Source of the DNA: Syngnathus acus
Lineage: Eukaryota; Chordata; Actinopteri; Syngnathiformes; Syngnathidae
Direction of reading: 5' to 3'
NCBI RefSeq assembly: GCF_901709675.1
Contig: NC_051106.1
Location: 9,186,001-9,250,000 of the forward strand
DNA: 64,000 nucleotides
Shown: positions 49,901 through 61,640 of the stretch, one piece after another
Numbering within the stretch: the stretch's first letter is position 1
Layout of the letters: each line of letters opens with the position of its first letter
Translations under genes and position numbers: made by a program
The notes under the pieces: generated by a model
Database searches by the model: none
The model's input: only the letters and a program-made list of their open reading frames with translations
Told to the model about the DNA's origin: nothing

Positions 49901-52360
49901 TTTCCAAGTCTAGTCCCTAAACACGATCCCTACTAACTAACCACTGAGCAAACATGACCCCCATCACGTGTTTGTTCGCTTATTTCACGCAGGCGAGCAA
50001 TGCTCACTGACCAGCCGAGCACCGCTCCAACCAATAAGCCTTTCAAGTTTGCATGAATGCAAATGTGACCAATATGAGCATGGTTATTATCGTTCCGCAT
50101 GAAGCAGCACACATCTAAAATTAGAATCCAGGATGTCATGCTTTATAAAAAGCCGTTTGATCACGCTTTAAGATACCTCCTCCGAGATGGGATCTTGTTG
50201 TCGTCAACATTTCTTTCATGTTTGCTGGACTCCTACTGTGTCAATAGGTTTGATCTATTCCTTCATGCGGGGATCAGTGGAGTCCCCAGACTCTATTGTC
50301 AAAGTGAAACGCAGCTCTTGGAAATTGGGGATTTTTTTTGAAATATAAGCTTGGATATGTAAAACTGAACAGCTTTATCTACAATACCGCAGATATGATT
50401 TTTGCGGCCAAAATAGGACTTGTTATGTTTTGATATTATTCAATATTTTGGTTAATGGTTGTGCTATTCTGCAGGACACCTTATAGTTTAATTTTGAACG
50501 ATTTGAGAATAAAATAAACGTTTTGCCTGATCACTCACTCAACTGTATTAGCCAAAATATATATTTTTTAATAATTATATCTCGCTGCAAATAATAATCG
50601 TGATGAGTGCGCTATGGTCTACTAGCTGCTAAGGAATGGTCGGTGTTTTTATCTGTCAAAACTTTGCAACCACATTGATCCATTGAAGATGTTTAAGGAG
50701 TGGAATTGGATGATTTTATAAAGAGAGAGAGAGAGGTGGGGGTGTCACCTCATTTTTTTTTTTTTTTTAATTAATCTGAAAGCAATTTTCTGCATGGATT
50801 GTCACTGTTAAAATATGACCATGATCATATTGTGTGAAGAGAAAACCCAAATGGCAGAGAGCCAGCGTAGCGTATTTAATGCAACTCATCTTACACAATC
50901 AGCCTTTTAAATGAAGCAGTTTGTTGATGTATAGCCAATTATCGTTCGAGCTGCGTCTGATTCAATCAATTCATGTTTATCGTTAATGTCTGTGTTACAA
51001 CGCACGTTCGGAACCTTTTCATTTGTACAACACGTGCTAAACATCCCCTTAGTTAAATGAAAATTACTTTGACGATCAAATGATCTGATCCATTTGTTTG
51101 GATTTTCTCCCGCCCATTAAGAAATGTGAATAACTCTTTCTAAGGTAAATGGCTGAATTGACATTGCGTGGTGTCCCCTTGTCTGTTTTTCCATTTGCAG
51201 AGCTTCCGGAGAACTGGACCGACACGAGGGAGACCCTTTTGGAGGGCATGGTGTTCCAGCTCAAGTACCTGGGAGTCACAATGGTTGAGCAGCCCAAAGG
51301 AGAAGAGCTGTCTGCGGCTGCTGTCAAGAGGATAGTGGCCACTGTGAGATACCCACACACCTCATGAAAAGATCAACATGAACCGTTTGATATCGTTTTT
51401 GGAATTCTCATCCAGATGGCTACTTGTCAATACTTCCTTGACTGACACTGATATGAAAATGGACATTGAGTACCGTAATTTTCGGACTATAAGTCGCGGT
51501 TTTTTTCATAGTTTGGGTGGGGGGGCGACTTATACTCAGGAGCGACTTATATACATATATATGTTTTTTTTCACTTTTTTGGGCATTTTATGGCTGGTGC
51601 GACTTATACTCCGGTGCGACTTATAGTCCGAAAATTACGGTATATGGCTCAGTTGGCCTCATCGTGATAGAAAAGGCTTCATGTTATTGGATCTGGCAGC
51701 TCAAGGGCATCATTTAGTTAGTGCTGAGAGAATAGTGGAATCACAATGATGTATGAAGAAGAGGAAGAAGGATTGCTGCAAAACTACCACTGTTGCGACA
51801 TCATTGAAGGGGATATTCAGGATCTAAATGGGGTTAAATCGAACCTAACCTAATCTGGCAGCTTTTAGCCAGAACTAGTCTTTTGCATCCGCTCTGAAGG
51901 AATTTATTAAGAGTCTGGAGTCATTTTAGTTGGCCAGCCGTCTCGGGGAATGTTAACCACTCTTCTGAGTTTGTGGGTAATGTTTCTTACTGTGCTTGAG
52001 TGCTAATGGTGGCGCCTACTTTGTTTTGTCTGACAGCTCCTATTGTAGTCCTATATCTGAAAAATGTGCAAAATACATTTTGTTTTGTCCTTCAGGCCAA
52101 AGCCAGTGGAAAAAAGCTCCAGAAAGTCACACTAAAAGTCTCCCCTCGCGGGATCATCCTTTACGACAGTGCCTCCAACCAGCTCATAGAAAACATTTCC
52201 ATTTACAGGTCAGTTCTCTGTTGTCTGTCATGTTAATGATTCAACTGGGCAAACCCGCTTATTGAATCCTTACTGTCCTAGCTTGACTTCAGCTTGTTCA
52301 TCACATTCCTGAAGTCTGCCGTCACGGGATTGTTTTTTGGGTTAGAAAGAGGTGTGCCGC

Positions 52361-52392
<32 letters not shown>

Positions 52393-52737
52393 TTCTGTCA
52401 GCACGATAGCTCGCTCTTGCCAGGAAGCAACACAGCGACTGCATGTCTGAGCTTTCATGCAGGTGTGACTGACTGACTGACATGCGCACAGTCTGTCACA
52501 CCCGAGTGACGCAGACATTCTTACAATTGAAACCTTTTGCCTGCCTCAGCCTGCATGACCTTAGTTGACCTCAAGCTAAACAGTCATGCATACCCAAATC
52601 ACATCCCAAGTTCCATTTAAATGAGTCAGCATGAGGAGAGTTAGGTCTGGAATATTCCCTTCACAAAGATTATTTATTATTATTATGATTATTATTATTG
52701 TCATTATTGTTATTATTATTAACAATAATAATTTTAT

Positions 52738-52769
<32 letters not shown>

Positions 52770-55700
52770 TATTATTATTATTCCCTTAAATGTGACCATT
52801 AATATCCACCAAGCTGCTGTGGCTGGATTTACACCGCGTGGTTCAAGTGACACGATTGAAATATTTTTCTTCACGAATAGACTATTTGTAAATCCAGCCT
52901 CGGTGCAATTGACAGCAAAGCCTTCATTTTTCTCGCTATGTGGCAGGATGTTAATGCCACAGCTTTGCACAATCTATATTAAATCTGCTCCGTGCAGTGG
53001 TGCTGGTCCTTTTCCAACATTTCACTCATCAAGGCAGCCTGAGAAACATGGCTGAAGAAGTACTTGAAGCAATCTCTTCAACGGGATGTGAAAACATAAA
53101 GCAGTGTGCATCCACCTTGCCGTCTCGAGTTTTACTGCTTTAATATTCTCTAGGAAGTTGGGTGATCAATAAAATTAATTGATCGGACTCTTAGACACCC
53201 AATTTCCCAGCGCCCTCATTGCAAACACTTGCCAGTAAATCTCATGCTGGCTCGCTGCGATTCTTGCTGCCAACTTTTTTTTCTTCTTTTTAGCTCTTAT
53301 TGATTTCAAATTTGCATATCTTTAGATTCACCGCGATGACTTTGGGATCAATTTACAAATGTACACTGAGCTCCTCTGACAGCCCAGGAGGGAAAACAAA
53401 CACTGGAATAATGAATCTTCCTCCACCCTTTTCATTTTGCTTCCATTTCAGAATATCCTATTGTACGGCGGATAAGATGCATGACAAAGTGTTTGCCTAC
53501 ATCGTCCAGAGCCAACACAACGAGGCACTCGAGTGTCACGCCTTCCTTTGCACCAAAAGAAAAGTGGTAAGCAATTAAGACATATGATGAAAGAAAAAAA
53601 AATAATACAGATAGCAACCGACCTTGTTGTTTCTTTGACAACGTGCAAAAACATTCAGTCACAATTGGGGAAAAAAAAAAAATGGTGGGTGAACATGAAG
53701 GGGGAGGATAGCTTATCATCATTCCTTCCTTCCCTGGAGATTTCCACGCAAGTGAACCTCACCCTCTTCCTTCCCCTCACTAATTTAGTTCTCACCACAT
53801 CGTGACTTGCCGTTTCTCCGGCGCATTCCATTTGGATTGTTTAGCTCTGTGCATTTGTCCGTTTATTATGTAATAGCTGTCGTTTGTCTTCCTTTCTTCA
53901 TTTCCCTCGCGTGTGTGTGTGTGTGTGTGTGCGTGTGTGTGTGCGTGCGTGTGTGCGCTTCCTCCAACAGGCGCAAGCAGTAACCCTAACAGTGGCACAG
54001 GCTTTCCGAGTGGCATTTGAATTCTGGCAGGCTGCCAGAGAAGGTATGCATGGTTTCCTCGACGACACGAGCAGTGTGTGACGGATGAGCGGAAATGCCT
54101 CTCATCTCACCCTGCCGCCTGCTCGTGTTTTTTCTTTGCCTTTTCCTCCAACTTATCGAGCTTCATTGTTTCTTATTGATATTGCATTGCGCAATCCGGC
54201 AAAGGTGGGCAGACTCGTATTAATGTGCCATTTCCCTTCTGTATCGAACACAGCCTAGCAGGAGATTTGTGGCATTACATATGGTACACAATAATTATTT
54301 GATGAAGGTTTCATAAAGCGAGTGCATGTGCAGGCTATCCAAGACAATCAAAATTGCTGCGCGCTCCTTCTTGTTCCTTTCACATAGCTCAGCAGAACAT
54401 TCTTGTCATTCATTGATTGCATGTCACCATGAAGGTGGCAGATTTGTTTCAGCATCACCACTTCTGCCTAATTTGCATCTTTAGCAAAAAATTCAATTCC
54501 CGCTAGTTTTAAAACACGTGAATGGCGGTAGAATAGTCAGCCAAGCACTCCTGGCAGTGGCACATATGACAAGCCAGCCATATTTGCTTTGAAAGCTCAA
54601 CTACTCCACTAGCATACATATTAGTGTACATATTTGTAAGGAGAGCAAATTAAATGGGAAGGGAAAATATGATGACGTTGGGATAACAATGAGTGGATTG
54701 GTTGTTATTCTCGATGGGTCTCTCGGTGCCCTTCCCGCTTGTTACGTTGAAATGCTGCAATCACCATTGAGTGATTATTTTTTGCAGTCCACTGCCTCGT
54801 CATTCAAGCGGGTTAACTTAATTAGGCTAATCTTATCAGCCAATTGCTCCTGCTTATTTGTTCAAACATAAGCGCTTTGGAAGATGAATGAATATTATTG
54901 TATGTGTGACTGGTGGAACATTCGATTTTTTTTTTTGCAACGACAATCAGCCCATTGTTCCAGCTTTCCTGTGTCGAAGCCCACTGGCCTTTTCTATAAC
55001 TGCACTCTGTCTCTTTCGACCTTTTGTGTTGCTGCACACGCAGAAAAGGAGAAGCAAGTGAAGTCGGGTTCAGACGGCCAAGGAGTCAACGGCGCCCAGT
55101 CCGACAGCTCAACCAGCCTGAAAGCAGGAGGAGGAGGAGGAGGTCAGTCATGTCACCTAACATCATGCCATCTGGAACAAATGTTGCCTTTCATTGTGCC
55201 CAGAGTTGACATGACAGCTTGGGGCTTCATTGTAATGACAGTGAACATGGTGATATTGGGCGTGGCTTTCTTTCATTTTCAATTGTACGGCTGCAGTTTG
55301 TTTACAAACCACTGGACGTTGACCTCGTTGTTTACACCGAAGATTCTACTCTTCATGCCTCGTTATTGACATCTCATTGAGCTTGGCGTTTTTCAAGGCA
55401 TCATTAGCTGTGTTTTATTTGTTTTTCTAACTGAGATAAGGCATGCCCTGCACACACCCGTGTGTGCGTTTCCTGTCACGTTGCTAACATCAAATATTAA
55501 CTGCTCCCCTTTTCTCTGATCCATTCCATAAGGGAGGGGTCGGCTTGATGCGAGTCCAGGAGCATCTGACATGGGCTTTGTAGTCAACCTTCCAGCCAAA
55601 TGGCCCCGAGCTAGAATGGGATGGCTGCAATCTGTTCTGACACTTTATTTGGGAAGAGTGGGGGCAAATGTAAGCCCATAGGAATTTGTTTTTTTCTTTA

Positions 55701-58404
55701 AGGGCAAAAGAGGCATTCGGTGATGTGCCTGACACGGTGTCGTTGTAGAATCAATTCTCATAAATACAATCGGGATCATTTGAACATGCCTCTCTGTTTG
55801 TCTGGCCCAGATTGAGGACAGCTCAGCATTGGAACCATTACAAGGTTATATTTATGCCCCCCCCCCCCCCCCCCTCACTCTGCCTGATCACGCACGCAGC
55901 AGGTCACCGAGTCAGTGAGACTGGCGCTCGCTGGTGCCACGAAATAGGATCTGCTCCTGGCAACTTAATAACAGCCCTCTGACGTACACCCACTTTAACA
56001 AATTACTGATCCAATCATCAATAATACCTTCAAAAGGGGAGATTTCTGTCAATACTTTGGAAGGTCACCTTCACCTCGTATGTTGTGACTTTGAGATCGC
56101 AGCAATGGTACAATGGCTTATGTCAGTGTTCTCGGGAGACGTCGTTTGTTCCAAGAGTGCTCAAGTATTAGGCTTGACAATTATTATTGACACACATTCA
56201 TCAGCCGCCAAGCGCTTTTTACATCATGCACAGATGGTAAGACACATTAGGCACTTCATAAGAACAAGTGGACCTTAATGAATGAAGCATCAACAGGATT
56301 TTTGAACACACGCTACGGTTGCATGTATATTAAGAAAATAAATAAAAATACACTTGTTAATGATGTCAAATTGTCCTTTTTGTGTTTTGCAGAGGTAGCC
56401 ACAACCAAACTCCTCGATTTGGCAGAAGGGGCCAATGTAACGTTGGTCCACTCAGGAACAATGCAAATGGATTTGGATTCCTTTACAGTGCATAATCATG
56501 CCACTGAGAACAACAACACAGTATGGGTAAGACACTGGGCCAATGTTCTGTACTTGCAGAAAGAAGAAAAATCCTGCTTTGATTAAGAAATACATCATGA
56601 CGACATAAGATGATTTTGACATGAACTTCCCTGTGTCTGTTAGGAGCTTGAGGATGGTCTGGATGAGGCATTTTCAAGGTAAACAATCTTTTTTATTCTT
56701 TTTTTAAATCAATGAAAGCAATACATACCCTGAAGGTGTTAGTTTTGTTCATAGTTTGTTCGGAGGGAATTGAAGACGGTTTTAGCAACTTCATTCCTTC
56801 TTTTTAGCTGTGAAACTACCACAAATGCAATTCAATATTCTAAGGTTATTTTATGATAAATATATATTTTTAAATATTCTGTGAATTAATTCAATTCTAC
56901 AAGCAAACTGAAGACTTTAAAACCACTCTTTGAATTGTGACTCCTGGTTTGCAGTTAGTTTTGTGGTTGTTGTTCTACTCCCACCTAGTGGTAATAACTG
57001 CATTTTGTTATGTTTGAACTGGATTTGCACTAAAGGTCAAATGCCCACTTCCGATCAATAATATTCTTTTGTTCGTTTGTTTTTGCCCGAGTGGTTGACA
57101 TGTCTTCATTAGTTCTGAGTTTCTATATATTCCATATATTTTTTTCCCACCTGTATGCTGCCATGATGCCTTTGTTCAAATGATTCTACTCGGGAGCTAA
57201 AATTGGAATCAAGCAGTGTGAAATGGACATTTTCCCAACAGTCTCGTGTTTCCTTGCTGTTGTTTATGATTGATTGGAATGGCTCCAGCGGGTATATGCC
57301 ATCCATAAAGTAATCTGAGTCGAGGTGTGATTGACTGACTATTTTAGTGTGCATGCGTGAAGGAGGGATGTGTTACAGTTCATCCCAACAAGTACCCGAG
57401 GCAATTTGTGCTCTGTTATCAGATGATTATTTTTTCCTCCACACTGTAATTACACCCCAACATCATAAATCTCCACTCTCCGTTTAATGAGAATGCTCCG
57501 GGCATCAGCATTATAGAGCTATTCCCTAATTGAAGGCTGCTTTAGGGACTGCCTGGGTAATGTTATCGATTAAAAAGTTGTTTTTTTGAAAGTTGTTGTT
57601 GGTGTTGGAGTGTAGGAGAAAATTGCACTGGAGCTACATGGACGAACGTTTTATTCATTCCATTGCAGCATTAGGGTTGATGAAAATTGTAGTTACCCAC
57701 CTTCTCCACTAGAGAGCGTAAAAGTGCATGAAATGAAAAATCTGTCCTCGACTGTGCACATATCTGATTGACCAGAAATGTTGAATTTTATGCAACATTT
57801 TTGATTGGCTGTTCCATCCAACCCAGTGAACAATTTTCGACATTATTTAGACATACTCTTGGATAATTTTTGCTACCGCTGACTTGTGATATTTGCCCCC
57901 CTTTCCAGCCGCAGTCTGGATAGCTTTGAGTCCTGCTCAGGTAAAAATATCATTTACTGGATGGAGTGGGATCCACCTCATTACCCGCCCGCCCCATGTT
58001 ATTAGATTCATTCCAACATGCCATCAACCATTCGCACTGCTCAGAACTCGTGCAGCGAGACAAAATCGAGTCATCATACGTTGTCATCTGCCTGCTAAGC
58101 AATCACACTTTAGCCATTAACTTATTGCGGACATGAGTTTTTTTTCTCCCCTTTGTAGGCATCATATTTGAATGTGCCTCCAGCTCATCTTTACATCCCT
58201 ATGCTGCATTCTCAGTATGTCGTATGCAATTTTAATCTCGTCCTTGTGTGTCCTCCCAGACTCGCTGAGTCTCGCACTAACCCCCAGGTCCTGGACATTG
58301 GGGTAAACCCTCAGGATTTTACCACTGATGAGTGCCTGTCCCCGGGCAAATGGGACCAGGAAGACGCAGACTTCCCAGCACAAATAGACTCGCCGGGGTT
58401 CTAA
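46946..58404 (+). CDS. ldlrap1: LDLRAP1 (ARH), clathrin adaptor for LDL-receptor cargo
   Basis: A cytosolic adaptor that binds the FxNPxY tail of LDL-receptor-family cargo, phosphoinositides, clathrin and AP-2. Nine exons: 46946-47033, 51201-51343, 52096-52208, 53452-53566, 53971-54043, 55044-55142, 56393-56526, 56644-56678, 58260-58404, joining to 314 aa (human 308). The PTB domain spans about residues 33-175, with KYLGVTMVEQPKGEELSAAA, KLQKVTLKVSPRGIILYDS, ISYCTADKMHDKVFAYI and AQAFRVAFEFWQ. A clathrin-box-like LLDLA is at 217-221 (human LLDLE). The AP-2 beta-appendage helix EDGLDEAFSRLAESR (258-272) is intact. Exon 6 ends in five GGA-encoded glycines, which look fish-specific. Intron 1 is 4.2 kb and contains a SINE; intron 2 contains a MITE; intron 4 ends in a TG tract. 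A polyA signal is at 59394-59399. Confidence 0.97.
49207..49228. repeat. Poly-C run of 22
   Basis: An uninterrupted C tract in LDLRAP1 intron 1. Its length is likely to vary and to be error-prone in sequencing. Confidence 0.9.
49412..49562 (-). mobile_element. tRNA-derived SINE, copy 1 (V-SINE-like)
   Basis: On the minus strand it starts with a tRNA-like head: GCTCAGTGGCC as the A-box region and GGGTTCAAACCCC as a B box. It continues into a non-tRNA body containing CTTCCCTGCTTGGCACTCAG. A near-identical copy is at 61858-62007. The CTGCTTGGCACTCAG core is what I recall from teleost V-SINE-type elements. It lies antisense in LDLRAP1 intron 1. Confidence 0.75.
51471..51642. mobile_element. 172-bp MITE with perfect 27-bp terminal inverted repeats
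   Basis: The left end, TACCGTAATTTTCGGACTAT followed by AAGTCGC (51471-51497), is an exact inverted copy of 51616-51642. The interior contains three further GCGACTTATA units. It has no open frame. It sits in LDLRAP1 intron 2. The perfect arms indicate a young or recently active non-autonomous DNA element. Confidence 0.92.
52363..52392. repeat. (TG)n microsatellite in LDLRAP1 intron 3
   Basis: A pure GT run of about 28 bp, about 155 bp downstream of the exon 3 donor. Confidence 0.9.
52671..52792. repeat. ATT / AT microsatellite with hairpin
   Basis: ATT triplets flank an AT dinucleotide run (about 52737-52762). Inside, ATTATTGTTA (52703-52712) is the inverted copy of TAACAATAAT (52720-52729), giving a 10-bp stem with a 7-nt loop. 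Confidence 0.9.
53911..53956 (+). repeat. (TG)n tract at the LDLRAP1 exon 5 acceptor
   Basis: TG repeats with a few GC interruptions run to within 14 nt of the exon 5 acceptor (AG at 53969-53970), leaving only CGCTTCCTCCAAC as pyrimidine tract. Confidence 0.9.
55857..55874. repeat. Poly-C run of 18
   Basis: A C homopolymer in LDLRAP1 intron 6. Confidence 0.9.
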
Positions 58405-59415
58405 TGGAAAAAGCCTCCGCCCAGATGGATTGGCAGGGGAAAAAGACGTTGGCCGCAGCCCGTCGCCTCCCCCTGATGTTCAGACTGGCAGCTCTCAGGT
58501 GCTTCTGCATCTACTCAACCAGAAGTTGACACGAGCAGGCTTTGCACTCAACAGGCCAAAGCAATATAAAATTCTGAAAGCCGTTTCTTTTCTACAACAA
58601 CCTGCAGTCTTTTGATGTAACACTCTTGCATCTCCATTCACGGGATGTATTGTGCTTGTATGTTTTTTTTAAACATCACGCTTGTTAAGAAAGGAGTTTG
58701 CGACAGCAGGTCAATGTCTAAGCGTGCTGTCATTGTTACTTTTACGGATGGAGATGTTTCAGTTTCACTCAAAGTCACCAAAAGACCAATACACACTCAT
58801 TTTTGGGCAAAACTCAATTTACTACCTGTGTACATCAAGGGCAATGTGAGCTTTAAGGAAAAGTATGAATGTGTGTGTGTGTGTGATGAGAAAAACAAAT
58901 GACAATCCTATCTTTTTTTTCCAAATGCAAAATCTATTTTTGCACTGTGCATGTTTCCATGTTTAAAAGCACATCTTTCATGTGAGGAAATTCAAAATCT
59001 AAATTATTTATGCTCACTCATACCTTGAATACAGTACTTTTCTTCTCCACATTATAAACACTTGTAGCGTTTAGAAAGCTGCTTAAATTGACCCTAAGAA
59101 TCAACCACACAAACATGTTGGTGGAAAACTGAAGTCTTCATATTTACAATGATTTATGAAAAAAAACATATATTTATCTGATTATAATTCTTGTTGGCTT
59201 TATTATTTTGTCCTTCAGTTTGCAAACCCCAGAAGCCATGTTACATTTAAACAGCACCATTAAAAAAAAAAGGATTAGAGGGAATGTATTCAATTGGTGC
59301 ATTGGTTTATCTTTGGGGTTCACGCTTCAGTGTTATTTTTGTACCTTTTTGTTTCATGTACGACTTTAACTTAACAGATTTACATTAAGTCTCAATAAAG
59401 TATGTTTGCTTATGT
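58405..59415 (+). other. LDLRAP1 3' UTR
   Basis: From the stop to just beyond AATAAA at 59394-59399. It includes a short TG run near 58871-58884 and otherwise AT-rich sequence. Confidence 0.7.
59394..59399 (+). terminator. LDLRAP1 polyadenylation signal
   Basis: AATAAA in CTCAATAAAG, followed within about 20 bp by TTTGCTTATGTAC and a GT/T-rich stretch. Confidence 0.75.
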
Positions 59416-59491
59416 ACACTTGTTCCTGCATCGTAAACTCTTTTTAATATTCAAGGTTTTTTAATATAATTAAAAAAAATTTCAATAGCAT

Positions 59492-59497
59492 TTTATT
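59492..59497 (-). terminator. PolyA signal of the minus-strand orphan gene
   Basis: TTTATT on the + strand gives AATAAA on the minus strand, about 290 bp after the orphan stop and only about 95 bp from the LDLRAP1 signal on the other strand. Confidence 0.55.
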
Positions 59498-59784
59498 ACG
59501 TATTCAGCATTTAAACTAAAAATGTAAAAATGTGCAAAAAAATCACAATTCCAAGTGCAACATTTCTCACAGTAAGTACAAAAACACGCATTACTTAAAG
59601 TATATGTAACAAAGTTTAAGCAACGGTAAAACAGCAAACATTAAGATGCTCAAAAAGCTATGTTGCTTGTTTACTGAACTGTATAGTAATTTCGACATCA
59701 AAAATATCTGCTAAAGCATTTAAACATTTAAACACGACATGCATTTAGTTGAAAAACACTGCAAACATGTAACAAGGGCAACCA

Positions 59785-60754
59785 TCACAACAAATATTCA
59801 AATCGCCTCTGCATCCCTGAGTTCTTGCTCTGCCATTCAGCCAGGGATATTTTCCTTCCGCCTTTCCTTAAGCGTACCTTGTACATCCTGAAGGCAAATG
59901 CAATTGTCATCAATAAATCTACGTGTTCTAAAAATAACAACAGCACCTGCATGTGAGGTCAGAGGGATGTTGCCACGGTCTTTCCGAAGACTCGTAACCC
60001 ACTTGAGCCATAAGACCTTGCATTTCACCGACGGCATCTTTAGAAAAGACATCAGCATGATTAAATCCTGCAAAAGTAACACAGCACGGTAATCTGACAT
60101 TACCTTGATCCGCATTTGAAGCCTCACTGACATGTTTGTGAACCAACCGGACGTACATCCTTTTCTCTTGCTCCCAATCTTTAGAGACTTTACTGGTACT
60201 GGGTATTGCAACCTCTTCTTTGTCATGATCCTGTGGGCTATCTGAACCACCTTCCTCCTTTCCAGACGCAGATGATTCTAGAACGGGGGAACCGCTATTC
60301 GACACCTCCACGTTGAAATTTAGAATTGAACTCGAGGTTGGTGGGGACTGGAGCGATGGAGTAAGGCACATGGACGAATAACCATCATCTGTTCCATTAG
60401 GATCAGCATCTTTAGAGAGACGCCAGCTATCCTGAGCAGAATCGTCCACTCTTTGCTGTTGAGAGGCAATGTTGAGAGGCTGGAATTTAAAAGGAGCGAA
60501 TGGCTCGGGAGCTGTGTTAGGACATCTCTCAGCAAATACTGCCTTTCCATATTTTGACAAGGGTTGAAGGTGCTTGAAAGGGGTGCTCTTGCTCGACATA
60601 TTTTTATCCAAGTCTGTTGAATAAAAAGAAAAAAAAATACATTTCCGAATTCCACCCATACAATCAACCAACCTTGTAAATACAGTTTGTATTTCTTACT
60701 TATGTAGCGTGACACAAAAACGCAAATGTATGCTTTCCATTTATCTTGGGACAT
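59785..60754 (-). CDS. Unrecognised intact multi-exon protein gene
   Basis: I do not recognise this gene. Proposed exons are 60754-60700, 60613-60104, 60067-59947 and 59887-59785, giving 262 aa. If the 36-nt gap 60103-60068 is kept, it adds 12 codons in frame (274 aa). Exon 1 encodes MSQDKWKAYICVFVSRYI, and exon 2 opens with LDKNMSSKSTPFKHLQPLSK. The middle is polar and Ser/Asp/Glu rich, looks disordered and has several SP sites. The C-terminal part looks ordered: FNHADVFSKDAVGEMQG, YESSERPWQHPSDL, then a basic RMYKVRLRKGGRKISLAEWQ and a stop soon after. Splice junctions keep the frame and a CCAAT box on the minus strand (about 60882-60886) precedes the start. A nuclear regulatory or cell-cycle protein would fit this composition, but that is only a guess. 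Confidence 0.7.
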
Positions 60755-61270
60755 TTTTTCAGGATCTCATTGTATTAGTCCTATAATTTCTACAATTAAT
60801 TTAGCCTTAATGCTGTAAATTATTTTTTTTATTTTTCCTTGCAGGATGCACCGACTTGAACACTGCACTAAGGCTTGCTCTCATTGGTGATTCAATTCAT
60901 GTTTATTTTTGAAAAATCATGCCTTTTTTTTTTTTGCGATCTTCTTAAAAGTGAATTTTTGATCAGTTTTGGTCAGAACATGACTTCCAAATACATAGTC
61001 AGCCGGGTGTTAATTGAAAAATCAAACTCGAATGGCTGGCACCGCTTTAGCTTTGCGCTAATGGCGTCGATATTAGATTCAAGAGTTTCAAGAGATGGCA
61101 AACTATTTGCAAGCACAGAAGCTCAGTTAAGTTCAACTTACACGATGTTGACTCGCTCAACACTCAAAGTGACAAACCGCAAATGCACAGTGTGCAGGAG
61201 ACAAAATACATACCTTGCGTGCAGCGGGACACAGTTGCATTATTGTTGGCTCGTGAGTGAACGATTCGTT
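60755..61270. other. Upstream flank of the orphan gene
   Basis: It contains a minus-strand CCAAT box (60882-60886) likely belonging to the orphan promoter. The rest has no recognised feature. The + strand open frame 60875-61273 ends in a Cys-rich stretch but matches nothing I can name. Confidence 0.4.
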
Positions 61271-61394
61271 TAAAAGAACGGATTTCTTTCAGTGAGCGAG
61301 AGTGGAAGTGATTCGTTCTGTTTTCAGTTCATATGACTTCAACCAGTAGGTGTCGGTAATGCGCATTGAAGCTGATGCCACCTCGCTGTAAAAC

Positions 61395-61640
61395 AAAACG
61401 AAGAAGAAAATGACGTCACTTCCCGTTTACGAACGAGTCGTGAAATGCATTTCCCGTTCATCAACTGAACGGATCTGTGAGTGAACGGGTCAGTGAGTGA
61501 GTGATTTGCATTTCCAGTCCATCGCGAGAACGGATCAGTGAGGGAATGAATCCGGACTTTCCCGTTCGCGAACGAGTCAACGAGTGAGCTGCCTGCCTTC
61601 CTTCCTTCATTGCTTGCATCAACGGATCAGTCAGTGAAGG
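61395..61640. repeat. Degenerate GAACG/GTGAGTGA direct repeats
   Basis: Two to three diverged units share TGCATTTCC, then GAACGGATC, then CAGTGAGTGA-type strings. CCCGTTTACGAACGAG and CCCGTTCGCGAACGAG at the two ends are imperfect palindromes. A related AATCGTTC-rich piece lies at 62545-62640. They are probably remains of a DNA transposon family, which I cannot name. Confidence 0.55.

Noticed and set aside
60875-61273. Frame ending in a Cys-rich stretch (RKCTVCRRQNTYLAC), considered as a piggyBac-type zinc ribbon
   Set aside because: Cys spacing does not clearly match, and no DDD catalytic region is present. Evidence is too weak to call.
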